From assembly GCF_003254395.2 (NCBI RefSeq), contig NC_037646.1:744001-808000 (forward strand): a stretch of 64,000 nucleotides of DNA, written 5' to 3'. How positions within the stretch are numbered: the stretch's first letter is position 1; each line of letters starts with the position of its first letter. A model generated the notes under the pieces. That model worked only from the letters and a program-made list of their open reading frames with translations. It made no database searches and was not told the DNA's origin. A program made the position numbers and the translations under genes. Shown here in pieces: positions 24,011-37,700 of the stretch. The DNA is from Apis mellifera. Lineage: Eukaryota; Arthropoda; Insecta; Hymenoptera; Apidae.

Positions 24011-26289
24011 TTAATAAAAATAACCTAGTCTCTAACCTAATAGTTTTTTATATAAACGTTTGTATTTTTATTTCTAAAATTGGTTCTTTAAAATATTCTT
24101 ATATATAAAGTATATTCTAATATAATAAATACTAATTGATCGAGGAAATTTATTTTAAATTAAATTAAATTTGATTTATTTTTTTGCAAAAGTTTCAAGA
24201 TAATAGCAAATAATTAACTTATAAATCAATTCCGAACGACAGAGTAATAACTTTATACTTTTATAGATTTTTCATTTTTGAATTTCTTATTTAATGGCTA
24301 ATTTTAAACAAAGATAAAGTAAAAAATAGCGACTTATTTATTTTAAGCTAGAAAATAATTATTTATGTTTTTCACACTATTCGCGAATTATTTGCTAATG
24401 TAAACGCGACACTACAAATCAAGATTTTATATTATTTGTTGTTTTAAAAATTTATTCTTTTATATTCTTTACATGTTTAATCAATATAAGTACATGTGAT
24501 GACAATTGTCATCATTTAAATTATTTCTAATGAAACATTGTTATGAATGTAGTAATATTTTTATTAAAAACAAATTGAAATCTGATTTTTTGAATCGTGA
24601 AATAAAAATTCTGTACTTTATAAAGAAATTCTTGACTTAGAAAAATCTCAAAATTCTTGAAATCCAAAACGCTTTTTTCATTTATTTTTTTTTGCTCTAG
24701 AAAAAATATATATTTTGAGAAATATATATAAATTATAATCTTAATAAATTTTGATATTTGTTTCTTCAAATTTAATAATTTCTTTTATTAATCAACAACA
24801 AAAATAATAATCCTTTTACTTTGCAAAAAATTAAATTTTTATATTTTCGAAATATCGTAATGAATTTATGAATTAATTAAAATATATATGACGTAAAAAA
24901 TATATATAATATATAAAATGTATAGAATTCATATTATTATTAATTAAAAATAAATTTACATTGGCATATTTTCGTAAGTTAATTACATAAATTATTTTTC
25001 ATCTGGAAAATTTTTCGAAAATTTTAAATTATAAAAATAATAAAAATTTAAGAATATAAAATCTTTGAGTTTTAAAGAATTTCAAGATTTCTAAATTAGA
25101 TTATTCTGAATTTTTATTAAATACAAAAAAACAATATGACAATAAAACAAGACAATTGAATTTTTATTGATATATTTATAAAATAGCAACTAGCATATTT
25201 ACAAGTTAACAATAAAAATGTTTTACAAATAATCATGGTGAATACATTAAAATGTAATTTGTTCATTAATAAATATAAATATTTCAATAAAAATCGATTT
25301 TGTATGGAAATTTTTCTTGAATCTTGTTTTTCTTTCGTTTTTCAGATAATTAATTTTTATAATGAATATGTCATAACGTCATATCATCGTATATGCAAGA
25401 ATTAAACGCATATATTAATAATAATTTAATAGAAATATTATATTTCATATCGTTATACTACATATTCAGACACGAATAAATTTTATTTGAACTGAAATAA
25501 AAATAATTATTTGAAATATTTTATAATAATAAATTTTAATTATTATTTTCAATATTATTCAATATTTGTTACTTAAAAATATAAATAATTTTAATTTTTT
25601 TATTTAATATTTTATAATATATCTTTTATATTGTTTCTTTTATTATTATAAACTATAATATATATATGTATGTAGGATTTTAATACATTCATGAAATATC
25701 TTTAGATAAACTTCAAAAGACAAAATAAACATAAAAATTTATATATATGAAATGTTGGTATATGTAAAATTTTATTAATGTATAAAATTTGATTATTATA
25801 TAAAATAACGATTGAGATTTATTTATTATAGGCAATTTAATTTTAAAAAATGGCATAAAAAAACACATATTAAAAAAGATTATAAATTTTTTAAAGATGT
25901 CAAGAATAATCATTCTTTTATTTTCTAGCAACATTTAAATATATTTATTTTCATTCAGTTTATAATCCTTATTATATCAAGTAATAATAATATATAATTG
26001 AATATATTCGACAAATAATAAAAAATAAAATTATTGATGGTTTTTCACAAATTTTGCAAAATATTATTATAAACTAATTATAATTAATACTAATTAATTT
26101 CTTTTTTATCTATATTATATCTAAACAAATATTTTTTCAAGAATAATGACATAAATTATTCGGTATCTTTCATTCAATATTATATAATTAACTTTTTCTT
26201 AATAATTGCTAAATCTATAAAAAAGACACAACGAATGCTTAAAAAAAAAAGATATCATAATTTCATAATTTTCTTTCCAAAATTTTATT

Positions 26290-27552
26290 TTGGTTGTGAA
26301 TACATACTTATTATATATTAAAATATTATTTATTATATTTTATAATTTAAAAATATCAGATAAAAAATTATTAATGCAAATAAAATATAAGAGAGCGATA
26401 ATCAAATACAGAAAGACAATACAGAAAAATTCAATAAAATTAATTAGAAAATCTTTTAATAGAAATTATATATGTATTAAATTAAATTTTTTTAAATTAT
26501 ATTTATTAATATTAAATAAAAATATTATAATACTAACTAGAGATTAAGAACTTAGATTAATATGGAAATTATTTCACTTGTTTATGAAATATTAGTAATA
26601 GAAGAATATTTATCTATGGACAAAAAATTTTTCAATAATTTTGCCTTATTTAAAAATTTCAGCAAAAATGATTACGAATTAACCACTCAGATTAGCTATA
26701 TATGTAAAAAAAATAATAAAAAAAAAGCTTTCCGAATTGATTCAATAACTTATTTAAAAAAAATATATTATCTTGATACGCATACTATTTATATTAATGA
26801 AATAAATATTTTGATTGATATATTATGATTTTGATAAAAATAAAAATTAATAAAATAATATTAATGTTATTCCTTTTTATTAAACTATTAGTAAACTCTA
26901 ATGAATTACTATTTCTTTCAATACAATAAAATTTAAAAAAAAATCACTTAAATATAGAAAAAAAATAGTAGTAACCGTATATACTTATCAATTATATAAC
27001 TGATCTTTTTCATGTTATCAATTAAAAATATAATTTAAAAGTGAAAAAATTTTTTAGTTTTTTCATACATTGAAAAATTCGAAACAAAAGTTTCGATCAT
27101 CTCTCTCATATTATATCTCTCTTTTACTTATTATGACCAATTTGAAATAGATGAAATGAAATAGAAACAGAAATAGAACAGAAATTAATTTATACTTTGA
27201 ATCTACTATATTTTGATATCAATTCTTCAAAGATATTTCATGAATGATATTTATATTCTTATATATAATCTGTACATTATATAATCTGTATTATACAATC
27301 TATATATTACATAACCTATATTGTATATATCTTTGTAAGTATGTATATTCTATATTTTATATATTATCCTTTACAATTGAAGCTATAGCTTTTAAAGTTC
27401 ACTACACTACAGATAAATATAATATAAATTTATATAAAACATTTCATACAAATTCAAATTTTTACGATGATTTCATAATATATTTTTATTTGTTTTTTCT
27501 ACATTATCAATCATTTATCCAAATGCATATTTTTAACGGAAATAATAGATAA
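26290..27552 (+). other. Cluster of three open frames, unrecognised
   Basis: Frames of 85 codons (26290-26547), 88 codons (26562-26828) and 102 codons (27244-27552) lie on the same strand within 1.3 kb. The second is charged and polar in places (KNDYELTTQISYICKKNNKK). No family is recognised and no splice structure is evident. With this base composition one such frame per window is expected by chance; three together is mildly unusual. I regard them as probably non-coding. Confidence 0.15.
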
Positions 27553-28229
27553 AACAATAAGACTTAGAAATATATTTTGTGATTAGAGAATTCTAAAAAT
27601 GTATTCCTTATTTTATATTTTTTTACATGATGCATATATTTTGCATTATATAAAATGTTTAAAAATATGCAAAAATATATTATTGCATATATTATTTACT
27701 ATAGATATGCATAATATATGGTTCCGTAAAATATTTACATATTATTATATAGAACTATTATAGAAATTAATATCTACCATATTATAATATAATATATATG
27801 TAATATATAAAACTATCAAATATATCAATAATATGTAATTAATACGAATTATAAATCTTATTAAACTGCATTAAATATGTTTTTATAATCTGGAGTTTAT
27901 TAATTGAGAATTGTATATAATTCAATTATATAAAATGTATATAATTGAGATATAACAATTTAGCATTTCAAATTCAAAATATCAGTTTGATTATCGCACA
28001 AATATAAATTACAAATTTAATTTATTAATTATATTAATATGAAAAAAGTGTATACATTCAAGTAATCTTCAATTTTTTTAAAATGTAAAATATTATAATA
28101 ATATTATATAAAATAGGAAAGCATTAATACAATATTGAATTAAAAATTTCAATTTTGTTTAACGAAAATGATAAAAATATTTATTTATATTTACGAAAAA
28201 AAAATATTAAAATATGAAAAATGCATATA

Positions 28230-28259
28230 TTGGGTTGGCAACTAAGTAATTGCGGATTT
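28230..28259 (+). repeat. mariner terminal inverted repeat, left
   Basis: A 30-base end starting TTGGGTTGGCAAC, identical to the reverse complement of 29487-29516. It continues into a T run. It is the transposase binding and cleavage site in this family and is next to the 3' end of the transposase gene. Confidence 0.97.
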
Positions 28260-28303
28260 TTTTTAGAAAATCAAAGACAATTTTTTCATGGAACTAAATA
28301 ACT

Positions 28304-29333
28304 TTATTCTGTAATGTGTTCCCCATTTTGATCAATGATCTTTTGCCATCTTTCAGGCAGCATCATAATCCCACGTTCATAAAACTTCTGGTTTTTATTA
28401 GCAAAAAACTGAATCAGGTACGATTTGATATCATCATCATTATTGAAATTTTTACCATTCAAGGAGTTTTGTAAAGATCGAAACAAAAAGTAATCAGATG
28501 GTACAAGGTCAGGATTATATGGTGGATGTGGCAAAACATTCTAACCAAGCTCCAATAATTTTTGCCGAGTGACCAAAGATGTGTGTGGCCTTGCATTGTC
28601 ATGATGGAATACAACACCTTTTCGATTTGTCTACGAATTCGGGCCGTTTTTCTTCAACTGCATTGTTTAATTTCGTTAGTTGTTCAATGTAGACAACAGA
28701 ATTGATCGTTCGGTTGGTTGGTAAGAGTTTAAAATAGACAATTCCTTTGTAATCCCACCAAACTGATAACAAAATCTTTTTTTGATGAATACCAGCTTTT
28801 GATGTTGTTTGAGCTGGTTCACGTGACCTGCTCCACGATCTTTTCCGCTTGATATTGTTGTAAACCCATTTTTCATCGCCAGTTATCAGTCGTTTTAAAA
28901 ATGGATCATTTTCATTACATTTCTTTAGCAAATCGCAGTTATTAATGCGTTGCGTTAAATGCTTTTCTTTCAGTTCGTGAAGAACCCATGTATCGAGTTT
29001 TTGAACTTAGCCAAGTTGTTTTAAGTGGTTTTCAATGCATGTATGTGATATATGAAGCTTCTCTGCAATCTCACGAGTTGTATTGTGACGATCCGAATCG
29101 ATTATTGCTTTGATTAGGTCGTCATCAACTTCAACTGGACGATCAGAGCGTTTTTCGTCTTTGAGTGAAAAATCACCAGAACGAAATTTGTCAAACCAAT
29201 TTTGACACTGCCGTTCTTTTAAGGCTTCGTCGTCATAAACAGCACATAACTTTTTGTGAGCTTGCGATGCATTTTTCCCTTTGCGAAAATAAAAAAGCAA
29301 AATATGACGATAATGTTTCTTTTGATTTTTCAT
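28304..29333 (-). pseudogene. mariner DD34D transposase, broken
   Basis: The natural start is the ATG at 29331-29333 (MKNQKKHYRHILLFYF), because the family begins there; an in-frame ATG further out (29406-29408) lies upstream. The N-terminal helix-turn-helix region is intact (RQCQNWFDKFRSGDFSLKDE, then EIAEKLHISHTCIENHLKQL). Lesions: TAA at 29007-29009, replacing a codon within an otherwise continuous frame; a one-base insertion in the run near 28621-28630, shifting frame after EEKRPEFVD; and TAG at 28541-28543, where the family has Trp. All three catalytic Asp are present: TGDEKW (28875-28877), HHDNARPH (28598-28600) and PSDYF (28493-28495), with 34 residues between the second and third. The gene ends with TAA at 28304-28306. 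The coding length of about 343 codons matches the usual 345. Confidence 0.95.
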
Positions 29334-29486
29334 TTTCAACGAACGCCAAACGAAAACTACGCAACCGATCAAAAAAATTTTTTTACTGATTGACAGCTGA
29401 ATTGCCAACTATCAAATAACAAAATGTGTTTTACATTTGGACTACGCCAGCAAACCTAAAAATTCAACTGAAACCATCTATGAGTG

Positions 29487-29516
29487 AAATCCGCAATTAC
29501 TTAGTTGCCAACCCAA
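29487..29516 (-). repeat. mariner terminal inverted repeat, right
   Basis: The reverse complement of this segment is identical to 28230-28259 over 30 bases, followed by divergence (TTTTT on one side, CACTCA on the other). It sits upstream of the transposase start, about 150 bases away, as usual for mariner. Confidence 0.97.
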
Positions 29517-29561
29517 TACATTAACATATCATAAAAATATTGTCATATATAAAAAAATATA

Positions 29562-29660
29562 TAATAATAATAATAGTAGTAGTAATAGTAATAATAATAG
29601 TAATAATAATAGTAATAATAATAACAACAACAACAACAACAATAATAATAATAATAATAT
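29562..29660. repeat. Trinucleotide microsatellite
   Basis: AAT units are mixed with AGT and CAA units (ATAATAATAATAGTAGT, then ACAACAACAACAA). The minus frame reads as a run of I, T and V. It starts about 45 bases beyond the mariner end. Confidence 0.95.
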
Positions 29661-32600
29661 ATGAATTTTTAATCAAAATATTCGTATGACAATAGAAATT
29701 GATCAAGTCAATAGAGAATTCAATCAGTTCTCAAAAATAATTTGAAAATCTATTGATCGATTAATGATTGGCAAAATTTGAACAACTATCATAAAATTCA
29801 TTCATATCAATCATTACAGAATGCAGATATACTGAGGAATAGATATCTAATTAGAATTGTATATAATTATTATTATGTACAAATAATCATTTTCACTATT
29901 ATCTATACTATCAATACATTTTCACTATTATTAATATTAATTTATTAATATAATTATTAATACTAAAATTGTTGAATTTATGTTTATATTGCGAAAATAA
30001 GTATATTTAAGTATAGTAAATTGTATTATTTCTAATAAATCAACATTGCAAGAAAATTATTTACATGTATGACTAGTATGATTCAAGTATACAAACTATC
30101 AAAGAAAATATTAAAGATCATTATATATGGATTTCTGTACATAAAAGATTAATAAAATAACAATGGTAATAATTATAATAAAACTCTACCAATAATAAAA
30201 TTCTGTGAGGATTAAGTAATCAAATTTTACTTGTTAAATATGTTTTAGAAGGAGAATCATGCGCTTATTAAAATTTAATTTATTAATTCAGATACATATA
30301 TTTTGTTACTCATAAATGAAGGACAAAAAAAGTAAAATTATGTTATCTAAATATTATCTAATATATATATATTTATATAAATCATTATTTAATTTCTACA
30401 TAATTTATTTCCATAATCTAACTTAAATTCATAATAATAATAATGAATAATACTACTTAATCTACAATTATAATTAATTAATCTACAATTAATCTATATT
30501 AAAGCTAATTATAGAAAAAAATATGCATATATAAGAATAGAAAAAAGTATATATAAAAATATACATATATGCATGACTGTTGTTTTATTTCAAATATATT
30601 TTAAATTTTATTAATCATTATTAAGTCTTATATTGAATTTATAAGTTATATAAGATATATTTTCACTATTATATTAAAAAAATTTGAAGTATAAGCTAAT
30701 ATTCTATGATATGGAAATCAAACTCAACATTATGCTAGTTACTTAATAGAATTTTTATTTTTCAAATATGATTTTAATAATCAAATATTAACATTTTTTA
30801 ATATAATGAAAGAAATGTTTCTAATTAATAATAAGAGAATTTATTAAAATCATTATTAAAATCATTTATTTATTATATTATATTATTATATTAATGTACT
30901 GGATTTATTTTAGATTTAAATTAGTTTTAGATTGGATAATTTAATATAAATTAAGTTCAAACCTAATCTAATTCGAACTAAAAAGTCTATACTAAAAATC
31001 TATTAGAAATACAATATATTCCATATAATGTACATTTGTATCTAAATAAATTAAAGCCAAGTGACAACATATATATATAATATATAAAAAAAAGTTATCA
31101 AAATAAAATCTCTAATATCATATTTTAAAATTCGTGAAATGAGCTCATTTCTGTATAACTATATTGTACACTTATATATTATAAATGTATATGTTAATAT
31201 TCTTAGATTAATGATTAATTTCTTCTAAAATATTCCTAGATTATTTCCAAAAATATTCTTAGAAATTATAAGAAAGAAATTAAAAAAGAAAATACTTCAT
31301 ATTAGGGAAAAGAATGTACAATTATTTTCAACCGATCAAATCGATCATTCGTGTTTATATTTGTTCACAAGTGTTAATCATAAATTCTTGTTATGTTTAT
31401 GTTATCTTTTAATATGGATAATTGGTTCATCATTACCTTGATATAAATCATAGTTTGTGTAACATCTTGTATACAAAAGATAAAATCTTAAAATCACGAT
31501 GAACAATTCATTTTCAAAAAGAAGAGATAATTAATCAACAACATTGATGATGAAACAACTATAAAAAATTATATATTGCAAAAATTACAAGACTAATTAT
31601 TACCATAAATATTATTTGTTATTTCTCCCAAATTTTCAATTATAGAATTTGGATTTACCTTAAGTAAAAATAATAAAAATACAAAATAGAATTTTATAAC
31701 ATAATAGTGAAACAATAATTAGAATTATTATTATTGCTATATAGATTAATTAATTAAATCCAGTTAGAGAATAATATTATCAAGAGTCTCATTCTAAAAC
31801 TTATTACTTATTTTTTCTATATCATATACATATATATGTTTCATTTAGAATATTCTGCAATAATATTTTTCAATAGTGATATACAGTAATATTTCACAAA
31901 TATTAAATATTATTTCTTAACAATCAAGAACTGAAGAAAACTGAAATCAATTTTTATATAATCTTCGATTATCTTGAAAATTTTATATAAACAAATAAAT
32001 ATATTTAATTTAACATTCTAAAAACAACTGCAATGAATAAATAGCAGATATAAATTTACTATTAATATATATACTATATATAGTATTAATCTATATATTA
32101 TTAATCTAAAACAATAATATGAAACTATGGATTAAATAAATTATTGTGTATAATTCAGCTTTAATATAATAAATAAATCACATATATCAGTGAAAATACA
32201 TACTCGGAATATTATAATGATTATATTTTGAACTAGTTAAATTAATGACAATTTCAATATAATAAAATAATGAATCAATTTTTAAGAATCAAAAAAATAT
32301 ACTAAATATGTAAAATTTAAAACTCTATATTTTTAAAAACTTTTCAAAACATGATGATCATAGAAAATAAAAAAAATTTTATGCTATTAAGAAATTCTAA
32401 AATACGAGAATGAATTTAATAAAATTCATTTAGCAATCCTAAAGAAAAATTGTAGCATTTATTTTATATACATTATGAGTAGTAATAATATTACTTAATC
32501 ACAACAAGAATACAAATTCAGATATTCTTTCTTCTTCCTTACTTTTTCGGTAATAATATAAAATAAAAAATTGGAGCAATATTAAAGAATTAAATTAAAA

Positions 32601-34491
32601 AAAAAGAAAAAAGAAAAAAAATATAAAATTTATTAAAATATTAAAAATTTCAAATATTTAAAATAACAAGAACACCAAAATTAACAAATGTATGATAGAA
32701 TATTGAAATAAATTTGAAAGATATCAGAAATATTTAAGAGATATTATACACTAGAGAATTTATACACTAATTATAATATCATATAATATAAAGTGATTAT
32801 TTCTTTTTCAATATTAAATTTAGAAAAAATGCAATTTATAATACAAATTTCAATGTGTTAAAATAATTGCAAAGAATATTATTAAATATACATATATGCA
32901 TAATTCATAAAATTTTAATATTATACTATTTATATGTTATATATTACATATTTTTCATATTTTTAATATACAAATATCTTGCATCAATTTAATGTAATAA
33001 AATTGACGCATAAAAATTTTTATTAGTAAAATAAAAAAGTATGAAATTTAAAACTAAAAAGATATCATTATTCATCATATATTTACTTATTCAGACTAAA
33101 TAATAGAAAATAGAAAAAAATTATATTTATTATAATAAAAACAAGTACAAATAATATATCACTTAATATATACTGAATGAAAAAATGATATCAAGATTAA
33201 AAAGTCACTTCTATTTTTTTTTTAATTGAAATGTTTAATTAAAATGTTTTTTCTATATAAAAAATTTTCTTATTCTTTATAAAGAAAAGTATTTAAATGT
33301 TTAAAAATAATTAGTTCACAATTTAGTTTTATATGAAAGACGAAGAAATAAGAATATTGCGTTTTATTTTCATAAATTAAAGTTTTCATAATCTTGAAAT
33401 ACTTAAAATATTTTCATTTTTAGAATAAACTTAATACACATAAAATCATTCATAATTTCATAACATTTTATTTTGTTCTATGAAATTTTTTCTATCTTCT
33501 AGATTTTATTATTTTATGTAAATAATTATTCACAATATATATAAAATATTTTATTAATTTGTATAATTAAAATAGATTTAGTAATTACAGAAAAAAGAAA
33601 TAATTAAATTATCAAATAATGAAATACTTATTTCTATTATGAAAACAAATTCTATTAAAGATGGAAAATATGAAATATGCATAATATTAACATTTAAAAA
33701 TATTTGGTAATGAAAATATTGATTTTTAATTTTTCAATAAAATTTAATTTTTTTTTTACTTATAAATAAATTTAATATTAATTCATATTAATCATATATA
33801 TAGTTAATGGAAGAGATATGATAAGTAAAAAACATAAGATAAGTAAATATATTCCTTAATTTTAGCATAATTTAACTAAATTAAAATTCACTTAATAATT
33901 ATATTGTATAATATAAATGATTCTATTATTTACTTTTGCATAGATATTTTGTTATTATTTTGTTTTATATTAAATTTTTATATTATATTATATTATATTT
34001 TATTACTTATTAATGAGAATTAAATTATACAATTATACATTATACAGTGATATAGTGATATAATTTCGTTTTTACCAAAAAGAAATTTATTTCAATATCA
34101 TGTCAAGAATGATGCGCAATAAATAATAAATTGTATTTTTCAAAAAAAATTTTATGTTAATTTTAGATATGAATTTATTTTTATTTTTTTTTCTTTTTCT
34201 ATTTTTATTTTACCAAAATAAAATTATTTTTATTTCTTCAAAAATAAAATCTCTTTTAAATATTTTAAAATCAACTAAATTTATTTTTTCAACTTTATTT
34301 TTTCAATTTTTATTATTGCTGCATTTCTTTTCAATAAAATTTATTTCACAAGACACATATATGTGTTTATATATAAAATCAAATTTATATCAAATAAATT
34401 TTATTTAAAATATTTAAATAAGTATTTCATTAATTTGATTGAAAAATAAAAAAAAAGAAAAATGAAAAGAGACAGTATTAAAATCACTCAC
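29661..34491. other. AT-rich gene-free stretch
   Basis: No gene was recognised. The 84-codon plus frame at 34154-34408 is F/L/I/K-rich and attributable to chance. A slightly less AT-rich part lies around 31300-31500 without an interpretable frame. If the candidate exon at 34492-34555 is real, this stretch would be its first intron. Confidence 0.5.
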
Positions 34492-34555
34492 CGTCGATGA
34501 AAGATGAAATAGGACTTATCGATAATCTTTTATTATTCTGCGATTGATCTTCCAT
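34492..34555 (-). CDS. Candidate first coding exon of a host gene (partial)
   Basis: On the minus strand an ATG at 34553-34555 in excellent insect context (TTTAAAATGG) opens 21 codons beginning MEDQSQNNKRLSISPISSF. They run without a stop into a consensus 5' splice site, G|GTGAGT, with the intron starting at 34491. The encoded peptide is polar and not AT-driven, and the exon plus about 100 bases upstream have clearly higher G+C than the region. The phase at the junction is 1 (one base of the next codon). Downstream exons were not found; they would lie at lower coordinates, perhaps many kilobases away. The protein is not recognised. A chance ATG-to-donor frame cannot be excluded. Confidence 0.4.
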
Positions 34556-34700
34556 TTTAAAGTTATGAGAGATGCAATATCACTGTATGTGTGCATGGAT
34601 CCAATGATTTCATGAGACCTTCAAACTACTAATCGATAAATATTTCCGAAATATAACCGCCATAATAGATATTTTTTTTAATTAGTTCATTATTATCAAA
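34556..34700 (-). promoter_or_regulatory. Possible 5'UTR / promoter of the 34.5 kb exon
   Basis: Directly upstream of the candidate start, this is the least AT-rich stretch for several kilobases. It contains ATCGATAAA (about 34632-34640), similar to the DREF-type TATCGATA core-promoter motif, and GCCATAAT (about 34659-34666), similar to the Pho/YY1 site. A second palindrome, TTATCGATAA (34516-34525), lies inside the exon. A long pyrimidine-rich stretch follows at 34711-34742. The motif matches are short, and the promoter role is inferred from position. Confidence 0.3.
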
Positions 34701-37700
34701 CGATATGTTAATCCTCTCTCTCTTTTTTTCTGTCTTTTTTTCAGTGAAGAATAGATAATTATCATCTTAATAGAAGATGAAGAAGTTTATTATCTGAAAC
34801 ATAATAATCAAAAACATTGAGTGGTCAAAATAAAATGAACTAATCATGGAAGTAATATCAGTTATAAATAATAAAATTTTATTAAGATTAATCAATTAAA
34901 ATGTAAACATTTTTCTTCGATATTTAAATTAAATCTCTATTATATTCTCGCTGTTGCGTTTTGATATTTTGATAATCAAATTTTTAAATTAAATAAAAAA
35001 ACGTATTAATAACATATATTTATATAATTTTTCTAAAATCATTCCTAGTTATCTTTATATTTATTTTATATTACATTATAATATATATCAAAAATTATAA
35101 ATTTAATATTTTTTATTTATTTTATAATAAATATTGTTTTAGTTTTAATTTTCATTATTAGTTTAATTATTAATTATTAGTTTTATTATTATTAGTTTTA
35201 TTTTAATTATTTTTAATTTAATTTAAATTATTTTAAATCTCATTCTTTTATTTTTAATTTTTAATTACATTATTATTTTAATTATATTATTTTATTTTTA
35301 ATTATTATAATTAAATTATTATAAATTATTATAATTATTATATTATTATAAAATTTTCTTATATAATATATATTTTATATATATATAATAATTTATATAA
35401 ATTATATTTAATAAATATAAATTATTTTTTATATTATTCTTATTTAGATATTATTTAGATTTTATTTAGATATTACAATTTGCAATTATAAATAAACCTT
35501 ATCTTATAGATAACAACTTCTCTAAGAACTAAGAATTAAGATAATATTACAAAACAAAATCCATTTTTTTAAAATAAATTTTATATATATTATATGATAG
35601 AATTTTTACATCAACATCTAAAAATTTAAATTGCTGATAGAATTAAAAAAAATTTGTATTTTTAATGTAATTGTATTTTATATATACAATATTTTTTTCT
35701 TTATATTTATTTTATATTTCTTTTATATATTATAATTACAAAATATCCTATATATGTTATAATTAAATTATATTTATACATTTATGTGAAATTTTTGGAA
35801 CAATATAAAATAAGAATAAAATTATTATAATGATAGAATAAATAATAAGAATAAAATTATATACAATTTATTAATGAATGAAATATATGTTTATTTGTAT
35901 TCTCTTAATAATGTATATATTCTTTACATAATATAATATATAATATAACATATGAAAATATAAAAGTAATAAAAATATGAGTTTAAACTAATACTCATGA
36001 TTTAATTATACTAAATATAATTTAATATTAATTAATTTAATATTATTTATTAATACTGAAAATTTTTTTTAAATTTTTTATATAATTTTATAATGTTGAC
36101 CATTTTATGTTCTCATTAATTATTATATTTAAAGAAATTTTCTCTAGATATGATAAATATAAAATTAAGAATAATTCAATTTAAAATTAATAGCATTACA
36201 TTAATATCTTAATATTATGTATTTTTTCATGATTATTAATATTTAAAAACGATTAATATATCAATAGAATTTTTTTATTATTGTAATATTTCAAAAATAA
36301 AACAAAATTTTGTTATACATCGGCATTATTTCAAGTATCATTCTTCTTTAAAGCTTTATATTAAAAAAAGGAATTGATTCCGCCTTCATCTGTCTTTTAT
36401 TTTTAGAATAATTTTTATTACGATGTGATATGATATACGAATTCGATTACATTGATTAAATTAAAATAGCCAAAAGACAAACGAAAATCTAATAAATAAA
36501 AAGATGAAATAGATTTCATAATTTAGAATTACAAACAAAATCATTCTGAAAATTAATTTTTTTTCACACAATATATTTAATATTTGCGTAACTTGTTGCA
36601 AATGCTTTAATAAAGTGAGTAACTTGAAATAAAACTGATGATAGAATATTATTAATTAGAATATTATTAATAGAATATTATAATAATATAAATATATATA
36701 TTATTTCCACATGTCCTCAAATTTTATATGAATAATTATCAAATAATTATTTTATATGATATATTATATTATTATATAATATTATATCATGTAATATAAT
36801 TTATTATATATAAATTATTTTTATTTATTATTATTTATAATTTATATTTATATATTATATATATTTATTATTATATACTATATAATTAATTATTATTATA
36901 TATCACTGTATAATATTATCATTTTATTTTATCAAAAAAAATATGAAGATGTTTTTAATTTTAATACTAAATCAGCCAATTAAATCATAATTACGTGAGA
37001 CGCGATGCGACATAGTAAGCTCAGTATAATAAGACAATATCGGTACAATATAACATAGTTTTTTCTATGTTATATATATATATATAACAATAGAGATGAA
37101 AAAAAAAATCAAAGTATTAATGAATATATACGTATATCAGAAGATTTTTCGAGTAATTATTTTTCACATTGACTCTATCACTGATCCAGAATTTCTTGTT
37201 TTCATTTTTCATGATTATATTATTAATAATAGCACTCTCATTTTAAAAAATATTTATATTCTATATCATTTATATTATTGTATTTGTATTCCAATTTCAT
37301 TCAATGTATTCGCAAGGAATTTATTTTGTAAATAAATAAATATAAATAAATATTATTTAGATAGTTTAAATAAATTTCCTTGTAACATAGTATGAACAAT
37401 TTCGTGAATATTATATTTTCAATTTATATCTAGTAAATATTTAAATAATCCATTTAAATAAAAAAATCGAAAATATTATTAACTTCTTAAATTATATATT
37501 TATTTCTTAAATTATATTATATTATATTATTAACTTCTTAAATTATATAAGAATTTAATTTTGTTTTTATCTATCTCAATGATTTTTAAAATCTAACTGA
37601 TTTTAATATTCATTGAAATAAATGAAAATTAAAACATCTAGAATTTAAGATTATAGAAAAGATCCTATATCATTATTGATCCAGAAAATACATAGATCAA

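Larger units (their letters stand above)
20041..28227. other. AT-rich gene-free stretch
   Basis: No convincing gene was seen. A few 70- to 100-codon frames (22303-22536 plus, 24527-24769 minus, 25713-25934 minus, and three plus-strand frames within 26290-27552) have compositions dominated by I, K, N, F and Y, with no recognised motif. The stretch also holds a TA microsatellite and a possible inverted copy of a dispersed repeat, listed separately. Confidence 0.55.
28228..29518 (-). mobile_element. mariner transposon, mellifera-like, near full length
   Basis: The element runs 28230-29516 (1287 bases), flanked on both sides by TA (28228-28229 and 29517-29518), the target-site duplication expected of mariner. 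The ends are perfect 30-base inverted repeats beginning TTGGGTTGGCAACTAAGTAA. A single transposase gene on the minus strand fills the interior but is broken by two stops and a frameshift. Length, ends and protein all fit Tc1/mariner, mariner family, and I infer the mellifera subfamily known from bees and ants. It is non-autonomous, but with intact ends it could in principle still be moved by an active relative. Confidence 0.97.

Noticed and set aside
29165..29389. 74-codon plus-strand gene
   Set aside because: It is antisense shadow of the mariner transposase.
31300..31500. Possible exon with a GTAATG donor on the minus strand
   Set aside because: The frame is short with stops and the donor is weak; the composition is only marginally raised.
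36985..37055. GC-raised piece as an exon
   Set aside because: All frames contain stops and no splice or repeat structure is evident.
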